Of a stretch of 64,000 bases of DNA, positions 10,457 through 19,374 are shown one piece after another (the first letter of the stretch is position 1; each line of letters opens with the position of its first letter). This DNA comes from Phycisphaera sp. TMED24 (GTDB lineage Bacteria; Planctomycetota; Phycisphaerae; Phycisphaerales; SM1A02). The notes under the pieces were generated by a model. It ran no database searches, was not told the DNA's origin, and saw only the letters and a program-made list of their open reading frames with translations. The DNA lies in contig NHCD02000019.1 of assembly GCA_002168105.2 (NCBI GenBank), positions 56,597 through 120,596 on the forward strand, written 5' to 3'. The translations under genes were made by a program, and so were the position numbers.

Positions 10457-11422
10457 GTGAGTTTGCTGCCCCCAGTGACGGAAGGCTTCCATCGGCTGGC
10501 CCGAGCCCTTGGTGTCAATGGACCTCCGCCTCGCGGGGAGATGCTGCTTCCAGTCGGCTCGGCCCGTCTCCGCATCAAAATGTCTGAAGCCGAAAAGGGC
10601 CGCCCCGGAAAATTGTTGTTGGAGTGTGCGATTGCCCGTGAAGCGATTCACCAGGACCAGGCGCTTCGGGCGTGTGTTCTGCGCAATATGTCGACGGCAC
10701 TGACCCGGTGGGTATACCTCAACCAGCGTCAAACCATTGTTCTTCGGGCGTCGATTCCGGTGCCTTCCCATCGCGATCTGGTGTGGTCTGTTCCGTTGGC
10801 CGCAACCGCCGCAACTTTGATGGCTCGTGAGGCTGCAACAGAAGGTGCGGCAGTCGCTCAGGACGCGGGTGGTTTGTCATCGACGCCCTATGACCCCACG
10901 GGAACCTTGCCCAAGTTGGCCTCATTGCTGGCCAACGCACCATGGGAGCCCAACACGAGGACACTGCAAAGATGGTCGGAAGGGCTTCACGCTCTTTCGG
11001 TGGCACCCTCGGAGCATGGCCTGTCTGCGGAATATCCTTTCGCGCCGATTTCTTCTTCCGTGAAGACGCAACTTCATGGATTGACGGCCACGCCTGGTGT
11101 GGCCAACATTCGTTTGGCAATTCATGCCACCCACCCTCTGGCTGGACCTGGCGTTCTGGTCGTATCTACGGTGCCCGTTCACCATGAACACAAAGTCTTG
11201 GCGGCCCGCATCCTGAATGAACTCAATCGCCTTGAATGCAAGCGATCGGTCAAGACCATCAGCGCGGGGGCGTGGTGCCTTGAGCCGCAAGAGAAGAGGT
11301 TTGCCCATGTCAGCTTCTGGCCTGCCGCTCGCGTGGATTCGTCGGTGGTTCCAGACCTTTTGTCGAGAGAAGAGTCAAGGATCCGTTGGGTGCACAGGAT
11401 GTTGGTGGCGATGGCTGGTTGA
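10457..11422 (+). CDS. Hypothetical protein, possibly two tandem YbjN/secretion-chaperone-like domains
   Basis: 321-aa uninterrupted ORF filling the gap between two same-strand genes; no family recognised with certainty. Confidence 0.55.
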   Translation: MSLLPPVTEGFHRLARALGVNGPPPRGEMLLPVGSARLRIKMSEAEKGRPGKLLLECAIAREAIHQDQALRACVLRNMSTALTRWVYLNQRQTIVLRASIPVPSHRDLVWSVPLAATAATLMAREAATEGAAVAQDAGGLSSTPYDPTGTLPKLASLLANAPWEPNTRTLQRWSEGLHALSVAPSEHGLSAEYPFAPISSSVKTQLHGLTATPGVANIRLAIHATHPLAGPGVLVVSTVPVHHEHKVLAARILNELNRLECKRSVKTISAGAWCLEPQEKRFAHVSFWPAARVDSSVVPDLLSREESRIRWVHRMLVAMAG

Positions 11423-11444
11423 ACCCTCCGGTTAGACTGAACGA

Positions 11445-12689
11445 ATGCTAAATTTGCTTTTGCTCTCTTTGTGTCTGGTCGCCGCTCCCGAGTGGGAGGC
11501 TTTTTCTTCTTCGGCCACCCCGGGAGGGCGAAGCATTGGTTGTCAACTCCTTCGTCCCTCCGATGCAACTGAGCCAAAGCCTTTGTTGGTGATTTTGCAT
11601 GGCTCGGGGGAGCGCGGGTATGACAACAAACTGCAGTTGAAATTTTTGCCCCAACTGATGGCGTCTCCAAAGCGCCGTGCGGACTTCCCGTGCTACGTAT
11701 TGGTCCCCCAGTGTCCACCCAACGAAATGTGGAGTGTGCTTTCTCGTACTCGAGGCATTGCCGCTCCCTTTGGTGATGCGGCCGAGGACAGCATGCGCTC
11801 TGTCGAATCTGCCATTCTTCATTTGCTCGAAACGGAAAACATTGATGCCTCTCGTATGTATGTGTGCGGACTCTCCATGGGAGGATTTGGCACGTGGGAC
11901 CTGATTTGGCGGAGGCCCGAATGGTTTGCTGCGGCAGGACCCATCTGCGGTGGCGCCAATCCGCAACATGCTCCCAAATACGTTGGCCGATCCATCTGGA
12001 ATTGGCACGGTGATGCGGACAATGCAGTGTCCGTGGAGCTGTCGGACCAGATTCTTTCCGCCATTCGAAACTGGGGAGGGTCGCCCAAAGAAACCCGTTT
12101 GCCAGGGGTAGGGCACAACTCATGGAATCAGGCCCACGCCGATGGTCAACTTGTGGACTGGCTCTTCACCCATCGGTTTGACCCACTCGACTCTGCGCGA
12201 GGTGGGGAGTTGATGTTGAAGACGGTCCTGGATCGACTGCCACCCGAAAAGAAGATCACCATCGTCGACAAAGCAGGCTCCTTGATGAGGCCAGTCCTGA
12301 AGCGTCTTGGTGCGTATGACAAGATTGACGTTGTGGACCGGGCCCCCGCGTCAGGGGATGTGGTTCTGCTGGCTCCGAGGGGAAACCTGCAAGACCTTCC
12401 AAGGGTTCGCAGTGAAATGGCAAACGCAAATATCCAGTTGATGTTGGTTACTGCTCCAAGGTTTACGAGCGAACCGGAAACGTACGAGCAGCGCTACTGG
12501 ACTATGAAACAGCTTGCCCGGATGCAAGTAATTCCATTTGCCGACGTCCGACGGTCGGCTGACAGTGCTGCACCTGTGTGGAGTCGAATGGGTCATGACA
12601 TTGTGGCCAATGGGGTTCTTACGGAAGCGGGAGCGTCGCTGGCGTTCCGCACGGTGGCCGAAAAATTGGCTGAAGTGTTGAAAAAGTGA
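11445..12689 (+). CDS. Secreted alpha/beta hydrolase (esterase/prolyl oligopeptidase-like)
   Basis: 414 aa; signal-like N-terminus, LLVILHGSGERGYDN, GLSMGGFGTWDL nucleophile elbow, WHGDADNAVSV, GVGHNSWNQ. Confidence 0.87.
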   Translation: MLNLLLLSLCLVAAPEWEAFSSSATPGGRSIGCQLLRPSDATEPKPLLVILHGSGERGYDNKLQLKFLPQLMASPKRRADFPCYVLVPQCPPNEMWSVLSRTRGIAAPFGDAAEDSMRSVESAILHLLETENIDASRMYVCGLSMGGFGTWDLIWRRPEWFAAAGPICGGANPQHAPKYVGRSIWNWHGDADNAVSVELSDQILSAIRNWGGSPKETRLPGVGHNSWNQAHADGQLVDWLFTHRFDPLDSARGGELMLKTVLDRLPPEKKITIVDKAGSLMRPVLKRLGAYDKIDVVDRAPASGDVVLLAPRGNLQDLPRVRSEMANANIQLMLVTAPRFTSEPETYEQRYWTMKQLARMQVIPFADVRRSADSAAPVWSRMGHDIVANGVLTEAGASLAFRTVAEKLAEVLKK

Positions 12690-13477
12690 CCGACGAAAAG
12701 ATTCCATTCCGTCGCAGCAAGCCGCCTCAGCGCATCCAAACCACGACGCTTTGGGAATATCCCTCTCAACATTATTTGGCTGACAAGCCGGGCTACCAGG
12801 GACGCCGTGACGAGCAAGGGGACAAAGAATACGAAGGGGCAACGCCCAGTTGGGTCATCTGGCAATTGCTGCAGCGTTACACCCGGACCGGTGATGTCGT
12901 GGTTGACCCTATGTGCGGAGGAGGAACCACTCTTGACGTGTGCCATGATTTGGAACGCGAAGGTGTGGGCTTTGATCTTGGTCCAACTCGGCCCGATATC
13001 ACCGCGGCCGACGCACGCCGTCTTCCGATGCCTGATGCTTCGGCGGACTTCGTTTTTATGGATCCTCCCTATTCAACGCACATCCGTTACACAGAACAAC
13101 CAGAATGCATTGGGACTCTGGATGCGGCTGGCGAAGATGGGGGCGAGGCGTATTACGAGTCCATGACTCAGGTCATTTCCGAGAGTGCTCGCATTCTTCG
13201 CAACCGCCGGTACATGGCGTTGTATGTCAGCGACTCATGGCGGAAGCGCAAAGGTGCCAAGGGAGGCGGCAATGGCACATTCATGCCAATTGGCTTTGAG
13301 TTGTTTGCCATCATGACTCGGTTTTTCAAGCCAGTGGACATCATCGCCGTCGCTCGTGGCAATCGAAAATTGGGACGAGGCAACTGGCACAAGTCGGCCG
13401 AAGAGGGGAACTACTTCCTCCGCGGCTTCAACTATCTCTTCATCATGAAGAAACACATTGATGATGCACGGCGCTGA
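12686..13477 (+). CDS. DNA methyltransferase (amino-methylating type), orphan
   Basis: 263 aa, GTG start overlapping the preceding stop; VVDPMCGGGTTLDV (motif I) precedes FVFMDPPYSTHIRY (motif IV DPPY). Confidence 0.8.
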   Translation: MTDEKIPFRRSKPPQRIQTTTLWEYPSQHYLADKPGYQGRRDEQGDKEYEGATPSWVIWQLLQRYTRTGDVVVDPMCGGGTTLDVCHDLEREGVGFDLGPTRPDITAADARRLPMPDASADFVFMDPPYSTHIRYTEQPECIGTLDAAGEDGGEAYYESMTQVISESARILRNRRYMALYVSDSWRKRKGAKGGGNGTFMPIGFELFAIMTRFFKPVDIIAVARGNRKLGRGNWHKSAEEGNYFLRGFNYLFIMKKHIDDARR

Positions 13478-13489
13478 TCGGACTGCAGA

Positions 13490-14635
13490 TCAGTCGGCCA
13501 AAATGTCCCGACCCTTGATGCCTTGTGTGGTCAACACATGGAAGCTGGTGTCGGCGAAGTCATAACCAGCACCAATGTTGTATCCATCAAGGCCCCAAGG
13601 GGTGGATCGACACCACAAGCCAACTCCGCTTTGGGCTTGAACCCGGCCATCGGCCCGCTCGGCCTTGCGTGTGCCTACGGTTTCGGTGTGGCCGTCATAG
13701 AACAATGTCGCGGGATTCGACTCCCAGCAGTGGTTGAAGTAGTACGGCTCGCACCCGCCATAGGTGCCGCTGGTGTAACTCGGGTTGCATTCGGCCCGTC
13801 GGGCTTGGAGCCAGTGGTGTTCGAGCATGTGCGTTTTCAGCGCGGGGTATTTGGCTTGCCCCAGTGAGGGTGAACGGAAGGACCCTGGTCCGCCGGTTGT
13901 CCAAGGATCACGCCAAGAGCCATCTTTGGGAAAGACGTTTGGTGCGAACATTGCTGCGGGACTCATCACATAGCTCGTCCAGTAGGGGATCGCTCCGTAC
14001 GGCGGGATAGGGGGATTCTGGCAGTACTCCCCTGGATCTTTGAAGCACCCGGTCCCTTCGACGATGTCCAGTACCACGGTGTCTTTGGGTGCGTAGAAAG
14101 TAGGGTCATAAAACTTGCCGCCAACGTACTGCGCGAAAAGGTTGCAGTTTGAGATACGCCAAGACCCAAAATAGGGGATGGGGTACCCGAAGCAGATGGG
14201 TTGGATCATGGCGTAATTGCCACCGAATTGACTGTTGGGTTCCTGGAAGTACCGGAACATCCGGTAGGTGCCGTTCAAACTGCCATCGCTGTTGCGTTCG
14301 TATCCAAACCCAAGCGTCACCGGGGGGTGGTTGCTTGGGGAATCCCGCCCGCCGGGGAGTGAGCCGTGGGCTTGGTAGTACCCAACGATGGCCGCGGCGA
14401 CGTTGTTGCCGTACTGGGAAATGTTGTCATCGATGTAGGTGAGTTGACGGTCGTTCCATTCCGCTGCATACGCGGCATGGGCTTTCCCCAACTGAGACAG
14501 GTTGGTCAGAGATTGAGTGAGTTTGGCTTGGTCTCTCGCTTTGCCAATCGCCGGTAGCAAAATGGAGACCAGAAGGGCAATGATGGCAATCACAACCAGC
14601 AACTCAACAATGGTGAATCCACGCTTCCGGGACAT
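13490..14635 (-). CDS. Type II secretion/prepilin-like protein with N-terminal methylation motif (H-X9-DG type)
   Basis: [53 protein letters not shown]-terminal [16 protein letters not shown]. Confidence 0.85.
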   Translation of the reverse strand: MSRKRGFTIVELLVVIAIIALLVSILLPAIGKARDQAKLTQSLTNLSQLGKAHAAYAAEWNDRQLTYIDDNISQYGNNVAAAIVGYYQAHGSLPGGRDSPSNHPPVTLGFGYERNSDGSLNGTYRMFRYFQEPNSQFGGNYAMIQPICFGYPIPYFGSWRISNCNLFAQYVGGKFYDPTFYAPKDTVVLDIVEGTGCFKDPGEYCQNPPIPPYGAIPYWTSYVMSPAAMFAPNVFPKDGSWRDPWTTGGPGSFRSPSLGQAKYPALKTHMLEHHWLQARRAECNPSYTSGTYGGCEPYYFNHCWESNPATLFYDGHTETVGTRKAERADGRVQAQSGVGLWCRSTPWGLDGYNIGAGYDFADTSFHVLTTQGIKGRDILAD

Positions 14636-14802
14636 GCCATCCTCCTCTTGATTGACACTGTCACCGTAAGGACGGCGTGCGTATTTGCCAACCCCTAAAT
14701 CATCAATGCGACAGCCCTTGGCCATCATTCAGTTGGCCAGAGACGCTCAAGATTGCAAAAGATCCTTGTTTGGATCCAGGTTGGGAAAGCGTGGGCCTTC
14801 GG

Positions 14803-15672
14803 TCAGTCGAGTGCGATGCGGCCGAAGAAGAAGCCAATGGCTCCGACAACCAACGCTCCACCGGCAATTCCGCCCGCTACAACCACGCCACCAGCTTCGG
14901 CGATCGAAGTCACCAAGCCAGGAGTGATTCCCGTGACGGAAGCGACAGCAATCCAAAGCACCACACCCAAGGCCAGCAGCACGACCACGGAAATGCCGAT
15001 CGCCAGTCCAGACCCGCCACCATCCTGAACTTCAGGTTCTGCCGAGGCAAGAGGTGTTGCCATTGGGGCTGCGGCGACGACCGGGGCGACGGAACTTGCG
15101 GCATCAAACAGGCCAGTGGCTCCAGCCGGCATGTCAGCATCGTTGTCGTCGTTGAAGGCTTCATCCAGCAGTTCCGCACCGAGGGCAGTGTCGTCTGAGT
15201 CTGCAGTCAGGTCCAACAGGCCGGAACCGGATCCAACGGCTTCGAGCGAAAGGTCATCGCCAATCGCATCACCAATTTGGGTGGCTTCCGGGTCGTCGTC
15301 TACCCAGTCTTCCAGACTGGCACCAGTTCCACCGGCAGTCCCACCTGCGGGCGCCGCTGTATCGAACATTGAAACGCCGGTGCTTTCCGAAGTGTCGGAC
15401 AGTCCAAGTCCTGTGCCGGTGTCGGCCAGTCCCAAACCAAAGCCCGATTGCCCTGAAGTGTCGTCCAGACCAAGACCCCCGAGGGCATCATCGAGATCAC
15501 CAACGTTGTCGTTGCTTCCGGCCAACACGTCAATATCGGCTGCGGCAAATTTCAGGTCTTCACCGTCCCGGATTTCTTCCAGTTGCCCCGAGGCAACGAG
15601 GGCTTTGACTTCCTCCTCGGTCTTGCCGAGTTTGGAGCAGGCTTCTTGGAGGCTGTAGAACATGTCGGCCAT
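14803..15672 (-). CDS. N-terminal excisionase/MerR-like HTH domain + Gly/Asp-rich low-complexity region + two C-terminal TM helices
   Basis: MADMFYSLQEACSKLGKTEEEVKALVASGQLEEIRDGEDLKFAAADIDVLAG, repeated GLGL-x-DT, then IGISVVVLLALGVVLWIAVASV and GGVVVAGGIAGGALVVGAIGFFFG. Confidence 0.75.
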   Translation of the reverse strand: MADMFYSLQEACSKLGKTEEEVKALVASGQLEEIRDGEDLKFAAADIDVLAGSNDNVGDLDDALGGLGLDDTSGQSGFGLGLADTGTGLGLSDTSESTGVSMFDTAAPAGGTAGGTGASLEDWVDDDPEATQIGDAIGDDLSLEAVGSGSGLLDLTADSDDTALGAELLDEAFNDDNDADMPAGATGLFDAASSVAPVVAAAPMATPLASAEPEVQDGGGSGLAIGISVVVLLALGVVLWIAVASVTGITPGLVTSIAEAGGVVVAGGIAGGALVVGAIGFFFGRIALD

Positions 15673-15754
15673 GGTGAAAATCTCCTGACGGTGCCGTTCG
15701 AATGGAACAGAATACCACTCCCCGGGACAATTGCCCTGTTCTGACGGCTGAAAA

Positions 15755-16486
15755 TCACGCTCTTGAGGCGACCAAAAGAGGGCCGCCTCCGGGAATGCGG
15801 TCAAATCTGACCGTCCAGGAGGGGGGAGGAAACTGGGCGATCCACCAGTCTCGCCTCACGGGCTGAATCAAATGGGTGTCGCGATGCACCACAGGGCTTG
15901 CCGGCCCGCCTCGGTGAAATTTGAATTCGATGGCGAGCGTTTGATCTTTGAGGGTGGCCATGGCCCGTCGCATCCACCATTGTCCGTCTGCGGCCCGCCA
16001 CCTGGTCCAAATGGCCCTAGGGGCGTCCATGGTGTCAGGGTCTGGGCCGAGCTCGATCGCCAGGGTGCCACCCTGGGTTACTCGAGATTGCAGGGCCATG
16101 ACAGCCTGCTGACGTGCCTCATCATCCAAGACGTACTGAAGCGCGGCGAAAAGCGCCAAAACCGATTGGAAAGACCCGGCTGGAGGTTCGGCGAAGGTGC
16201 CGATCAGGTACCGAAGCCCGGGTTGTGATCGTTGGGCGGCATGCTTTACCAATCCCGAATCGTGGTCAAACCCTGTCCGTTCGATTTCGCGTGGCCATGC
16301 CGCAAGAACCGCACCCGTGCCGCAGCCGGCATCCAGAACCTGCGCAGGTTCACCCAGGCATTGGTCCAAGTGCTTGGCGATGGTGGTTGGGCACCGGCCT
16401 TTGGCCAGATACAACCCATCGGACAACTCAGCCCATGTGGCATGCGCAGACAGTTGTTTGCTCATGGGAGTATCGTCGCAGGTCAT
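15755..16486 (-). CDS. Class I SAM-dependent methyltransferase
   Basis: VLDAGCGTGAVLAAWPREIERTGFDHDSGLVKHA; start may instead be MSKQLSAH (16465). Confidence 0.8.
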   Translation of the reverse strand: MTCDDTPMSKQLSAHATWAELSDGLYLAKGRCPTTIAKHLDQCLGEPAQVLDAGCGTGAVLAAWPREIERTGFDHDSGLVKHAAQRSQPGLRYLIGTFAEPPAGSFQSVLALFAALQYVLDDEARQQAVMALQSRVTQGGTLAIELGPDPDTMDAPRAIWTRWRAADGQWWMRRAMATLKDQTLAIEFKFHRGGPASPVVHRDTHLIQPVRRDWWIAQFPPPSWTVRFDRIPGGGPLLVASRA

Positions 16487-17678
16487 GACCCTTCGTGTGG
16501 CTGTTGTGACTTCTTCTCGGGCGGATTGGAGCCATCTCCGTCGTCCGGTCGCCGCTTTTCATGCTCATCCAGAATTGGATCCCATTTTGGTGGCCACGGC
16601 CGCAATGGTGGACCATGAATACGGCGCGGCCATCGCCGAAGTTGAAGGAGAAGGCTTCGAGGTGCCACATCGCATTCCTTGCTTGGGTGGGGACCGCGAT
16701 GTGGACATGGCGGCTTCCGGCGGCCGTGCCCAACTGGGCTTCGCGCAGTGCTTCGCCAAAATGCGCCCCGACGTTGCCTTGGTCACGGCCGATCGTTTTG
16801 AAATGCTTGCGCCCGCCATTGCGGCCATGACCATGCGTATCCCCATTGCTCATGTTGAAGGCGGCGAAGCGAGTTTGGGAGTGATCGATCACGCGATTCG
16901 CAACGCGTTGACTCAGCTTGCTTCAATCCACATGGTCACCACGACCGAAGCGGCCCATCGGTTGCGTCGGATGGGCGAAGAACCGTGGCGGATCCATAAA
17001 GTGGGCGCGGCGTCCTTGGATACGTTTGTGCACGATCCGGACGTCGGAGACGAAGCGGTTTTTCAGGCGGTGGGGCAGCCTGTCGACGCGTCGACCATCT
17101 TGGTGGCCGTGCACCCGGTCACCTTGGATGAGGATCCCATCGCCCAGGGACGTGCGGTGTTCACCGCGCTGGAAAATATTGACGCACCGATGGTGGTGTG
17201 CTTCCCCAACGCCGATGCAGGAGGGCGTGCTTTGCGTGAAGTCGGGGCTTCGTTCTGTGCGGAACGTCCCAACGCCACCCAAGTCGTCAACCTTCCCCCA
17301 AGAATCTGGTGGGGTTGCCTGCGCCGCGCTTCGGTTTTGGTGGGCAACTCCAGCAGTGGCGTTATGGAAAGCACCACCGCCGGACTTCCCGCCATCGACA
17401 TTGGCGACCGACAGGAGGGTCGAGAACGCGGAGCCAACGTCTTGTCTGTTCCGGCAGATCCTTCGGCCATCCGGACCGCCTTGTCAACAGCTCAATCAGA
17501 CTCTTTCAGAGCGTTCTCAAAAGAAGCGAAAAGTCTGTACGGCGATGGCACTGCCGCCATGAAGATGGCCCAGATTCTGGCGGATCTTCCGGATCGCAAC
17601 ACGCTCTTGAAAAAGCCCGTGATCCCTTTGTTGGACGAAGTTGGCGACGTTTTTAATCCGACCGTCGGCGGCGATTGA
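16485..17678 (+). CDS. neuC: UDP-N-acetylglucosamine 2-epimerase (NeuC-like)
   Basis: MTLRVAVVTSSRADWSHLRRPVAAFHAHPELDPILVATAAM, AHVEGGEASLGVIDHAIRNALTQLASIHMVTT, VLVGNSSSGVMESTTAGLPAIDIGDRQEGRERG. Confidence 0.85.
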   Translation: MTLRVAVVTSSRADWSHLRRPVAAFHAHPELDPILVATAAMVDHEYGAAIAEVEGEGFEVPHRIPCLGGDRDVDMAASGGRAQLGFAQCFAKMRPDVALVTADRFEMLAPAIAAMTMRIPIAHVEGGEASLGVIDHAIRNALTQLASIHMVTTTEAAHRLRRMGEEPWRIHKVGAASLDTFVHDPDVGDEAVFQAVGQPVDASTILVAVHPVTLDEDPIAQGRAVFTALENIDAPMVVCFPNADAGGRALREVGASFCAERPNATQVVNLPPRIWWGCLRRASVLVGNSSSGVMESTTAGLPAIDIGDRQEGRERGANVLSVPADPSAIRTALSTAQSDSFRAFSKEAKSLYGDGTAAMKMAQILADLPDRNTLLKKPVIPLLDEVGDVFNPTVGGD

Positions 17679-18654
17679 GCGAAGCCTCTTCGGTTGGGGT
17701 TGCCGCGGCCCCTTGGCGAACCATGCCACCTTGAATGCGTTCCCAAGCGCTTTTGGCATTGACAGCTGAGTGTTCAATACCAATCGAACGTCTTCCCCAT
17801 GCTTTGGCCACCGTGCAAGTTCCCCCACTGCCCAAGAAGGGGTCCAAAACCAGGTCGCCCTCATTGGAGCAGGCCAAAATCACGCGTTCCAAATAGACCT
17901 CAGGAATTTGGTTGTGATGCTGGTGCCGGCGTTCCTTGTTGTTTCCCTGAATGCGCCCCCAGTACTTCCCGTACCAGACGTCCATCGGAAGGCGAAGGCC
18001 CTTGTTCTGATCTTTGGCCATTGTCCTGGGATCGGCATACACACTTGCACGGTCTGAAAGTTCCATGATGTGCTCGGGATTCCAAATGCGCTGGTCTGGA
18101 TCTTTGGCGAAATACAGCGCGTGCACTTTGCTCATGATGAACGAGGAGTCTCGATTTTGACCAAACCGAAAGTGCCAAACGCACCAGTTGATCATGGTGA
18201 GGCCGCGACGCTTGAGATGCAACACAATCTCGGCCGCCGTGTCGTCCGGAATATTGACCCACAAGGAGCCGGTGGGCGAGAGCGCTTCGATGCAGCCGTC
18301 GAGCCAATCAAACGTGAAGCGTTCGTACTCTGCGCGGCTCATGCCATCGCGCCATGATTCGTACGGGACATCCCAGTTGAACGGTGGATCCGCAAAAATC
18401 AAATCTACTTCGCCACGTTCTGGAAGTTTGGCCAATACGTCGCGGCAATCACCCACGTACACCCGTGTGTTGGGGTTTCGCGCCGAGTGTGTTGCCTTGA
18501 GGCGACCTTTGGTGGGTTCATGGGGTTTGGCGGCGTCCCCCAGCAGATGGATATCAGCTTGTTCCAACTCGCGCTTGGCACGTCGTTGGGCTTGCAAGGC
18601 CCCAGTCGGGAGGGCATACCCGCCTGGGCGATTTGGCTCCGTGGGAGAGGACAT
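17653..18654 (-). CDS. Site-specific DNA methyltransferase, beta-type motif order, orphan
   Basis: VDLIFADPPFNWDVPYESW (motif IV) precedes LVLDPFLGSGGTCTVAKAWGRRSIGIE (motif I). Start placed at MSSPTEPNRPGG. Confidence 0.88.
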   Translation of the reverse strand: MSSPTEPNRPGGYALPTGALQAQRRAKRELEQADIHLLGDAAKPHEPTKGRLKATHSARNPNTRVYVGDCRDVLAKLPERGEVDLIFADPPFNWDVPYESWRDGMSRAEYERFTFDWLDGCIEALSPTGSLWVNIPDDTAAEIVLHLKRRGLTMINWCVWHFRFGQNRDSSFIMSKVHALYFAKDPDQRIWNPEHIMELSDRASVYADPRTMAKDQNKGLRLPMDVWYGKYWGRIQGNNKERRHQHHNQIPEVYLERVILACSNEGDLVLDPFLGSGGTCTVAKAWGRRSIGIEHSAVNAKSAWERIQGGMVRQGAAATPTEEASLNRRRRSD

Positions 18655-18682
18655 CAGTTGCGGATTGTAGCGCGTGTGGGCT

Positions 18683-19351
18683 TCAGGTGAGCTTGAGGAG
18701 CAAGCCAGGCAGACCATCGCTCCTGCGGAGCGGACCCAATGGGTTTTCCACACGATCTTCCAGCGCGGACGAGCCCAGCAGGATCCATCGGTGCAGGGTG
18801 GGAGGTTCTTCGTCTCGGAATTCACGCAGCCGTACTGCATGCTGCACCACTTCGATCACTTGATCGAAGATGTCGGGCCACCGCTCGGCCATCAGCCCGG
18901 CATCTGGCCAAAGCACCACTTGCCAGCGACAGTCGTCGACCGCACGGAGATGCTGATGAATGCTTTGCATGATCGCGCTGTACTCACTTCCGAGAGCCAG
19001 ACGTTCGTTGCTGGGGTCGCATTTTTTCTCCAACATCGTGTTCGGATGTGTTTGCTTGGACAAACTGTGTCGCAGGCGCATCAAGATGGCTTCGGGGCGG
19101 TGATCACGTGAAGGCGCAACGCGGATAGACCGGCAAGATTCAAAACCATCAAGCCGCCGAAGCACGGCCGAGCCAAACTGCGTTCGGCTTTTCGCGCTTC
19201 CTGCGACCACTGCCAAGTGGGCGTGCGCGAGGTGATCGAGGGCGGCGTCGGCAAGCGAGTCGGCATGGGCTGGCCCGAGGCGAATCATGCATGCAACGTA
19301 CTCCCGGGTTGGTGCTGGTCCATCGAATTCTGGTGCCGACACCGTCTTCAC
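18683..19351 (-). CDS. Hypothetical protein
   Basis: 222-aa ORF between two well-supported genes; no recognisable domain. Confidence 0.45.
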   Translation of the reverse strand: MKTVSAPEFDGPAPTREYVACMIRLGPAHADSLADAALDHLAHAHLAVVAGSAKSRTQFGSAVLRRLDGFESCRSIRVAPSRDHRPEAILMRLRHSLSKQTHPNTMLEKKCDPSNERLALGSEYSAIMQSIHQHLRAVDDCRWQVVLWPDAGLMAERWPDIFDQVIEVVQHAVRLREFRDEEPPTLHRWILLGSSALEDRVENPLGPLRRSDGLPGLLLKLT

Positions 19352-19374
19352 TTCATGCGTAGCATGGGTGCCAC

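Noticed and set aside
12686-18654. Restriction-modification or defence island anchored by the two methyltransferases
   Set aside because: No endonuclease, specificity subunit, helicase or toxin gene lies between them; the intervening genes are prepilin-like, HTH/TM, methyltransferase and neuC.
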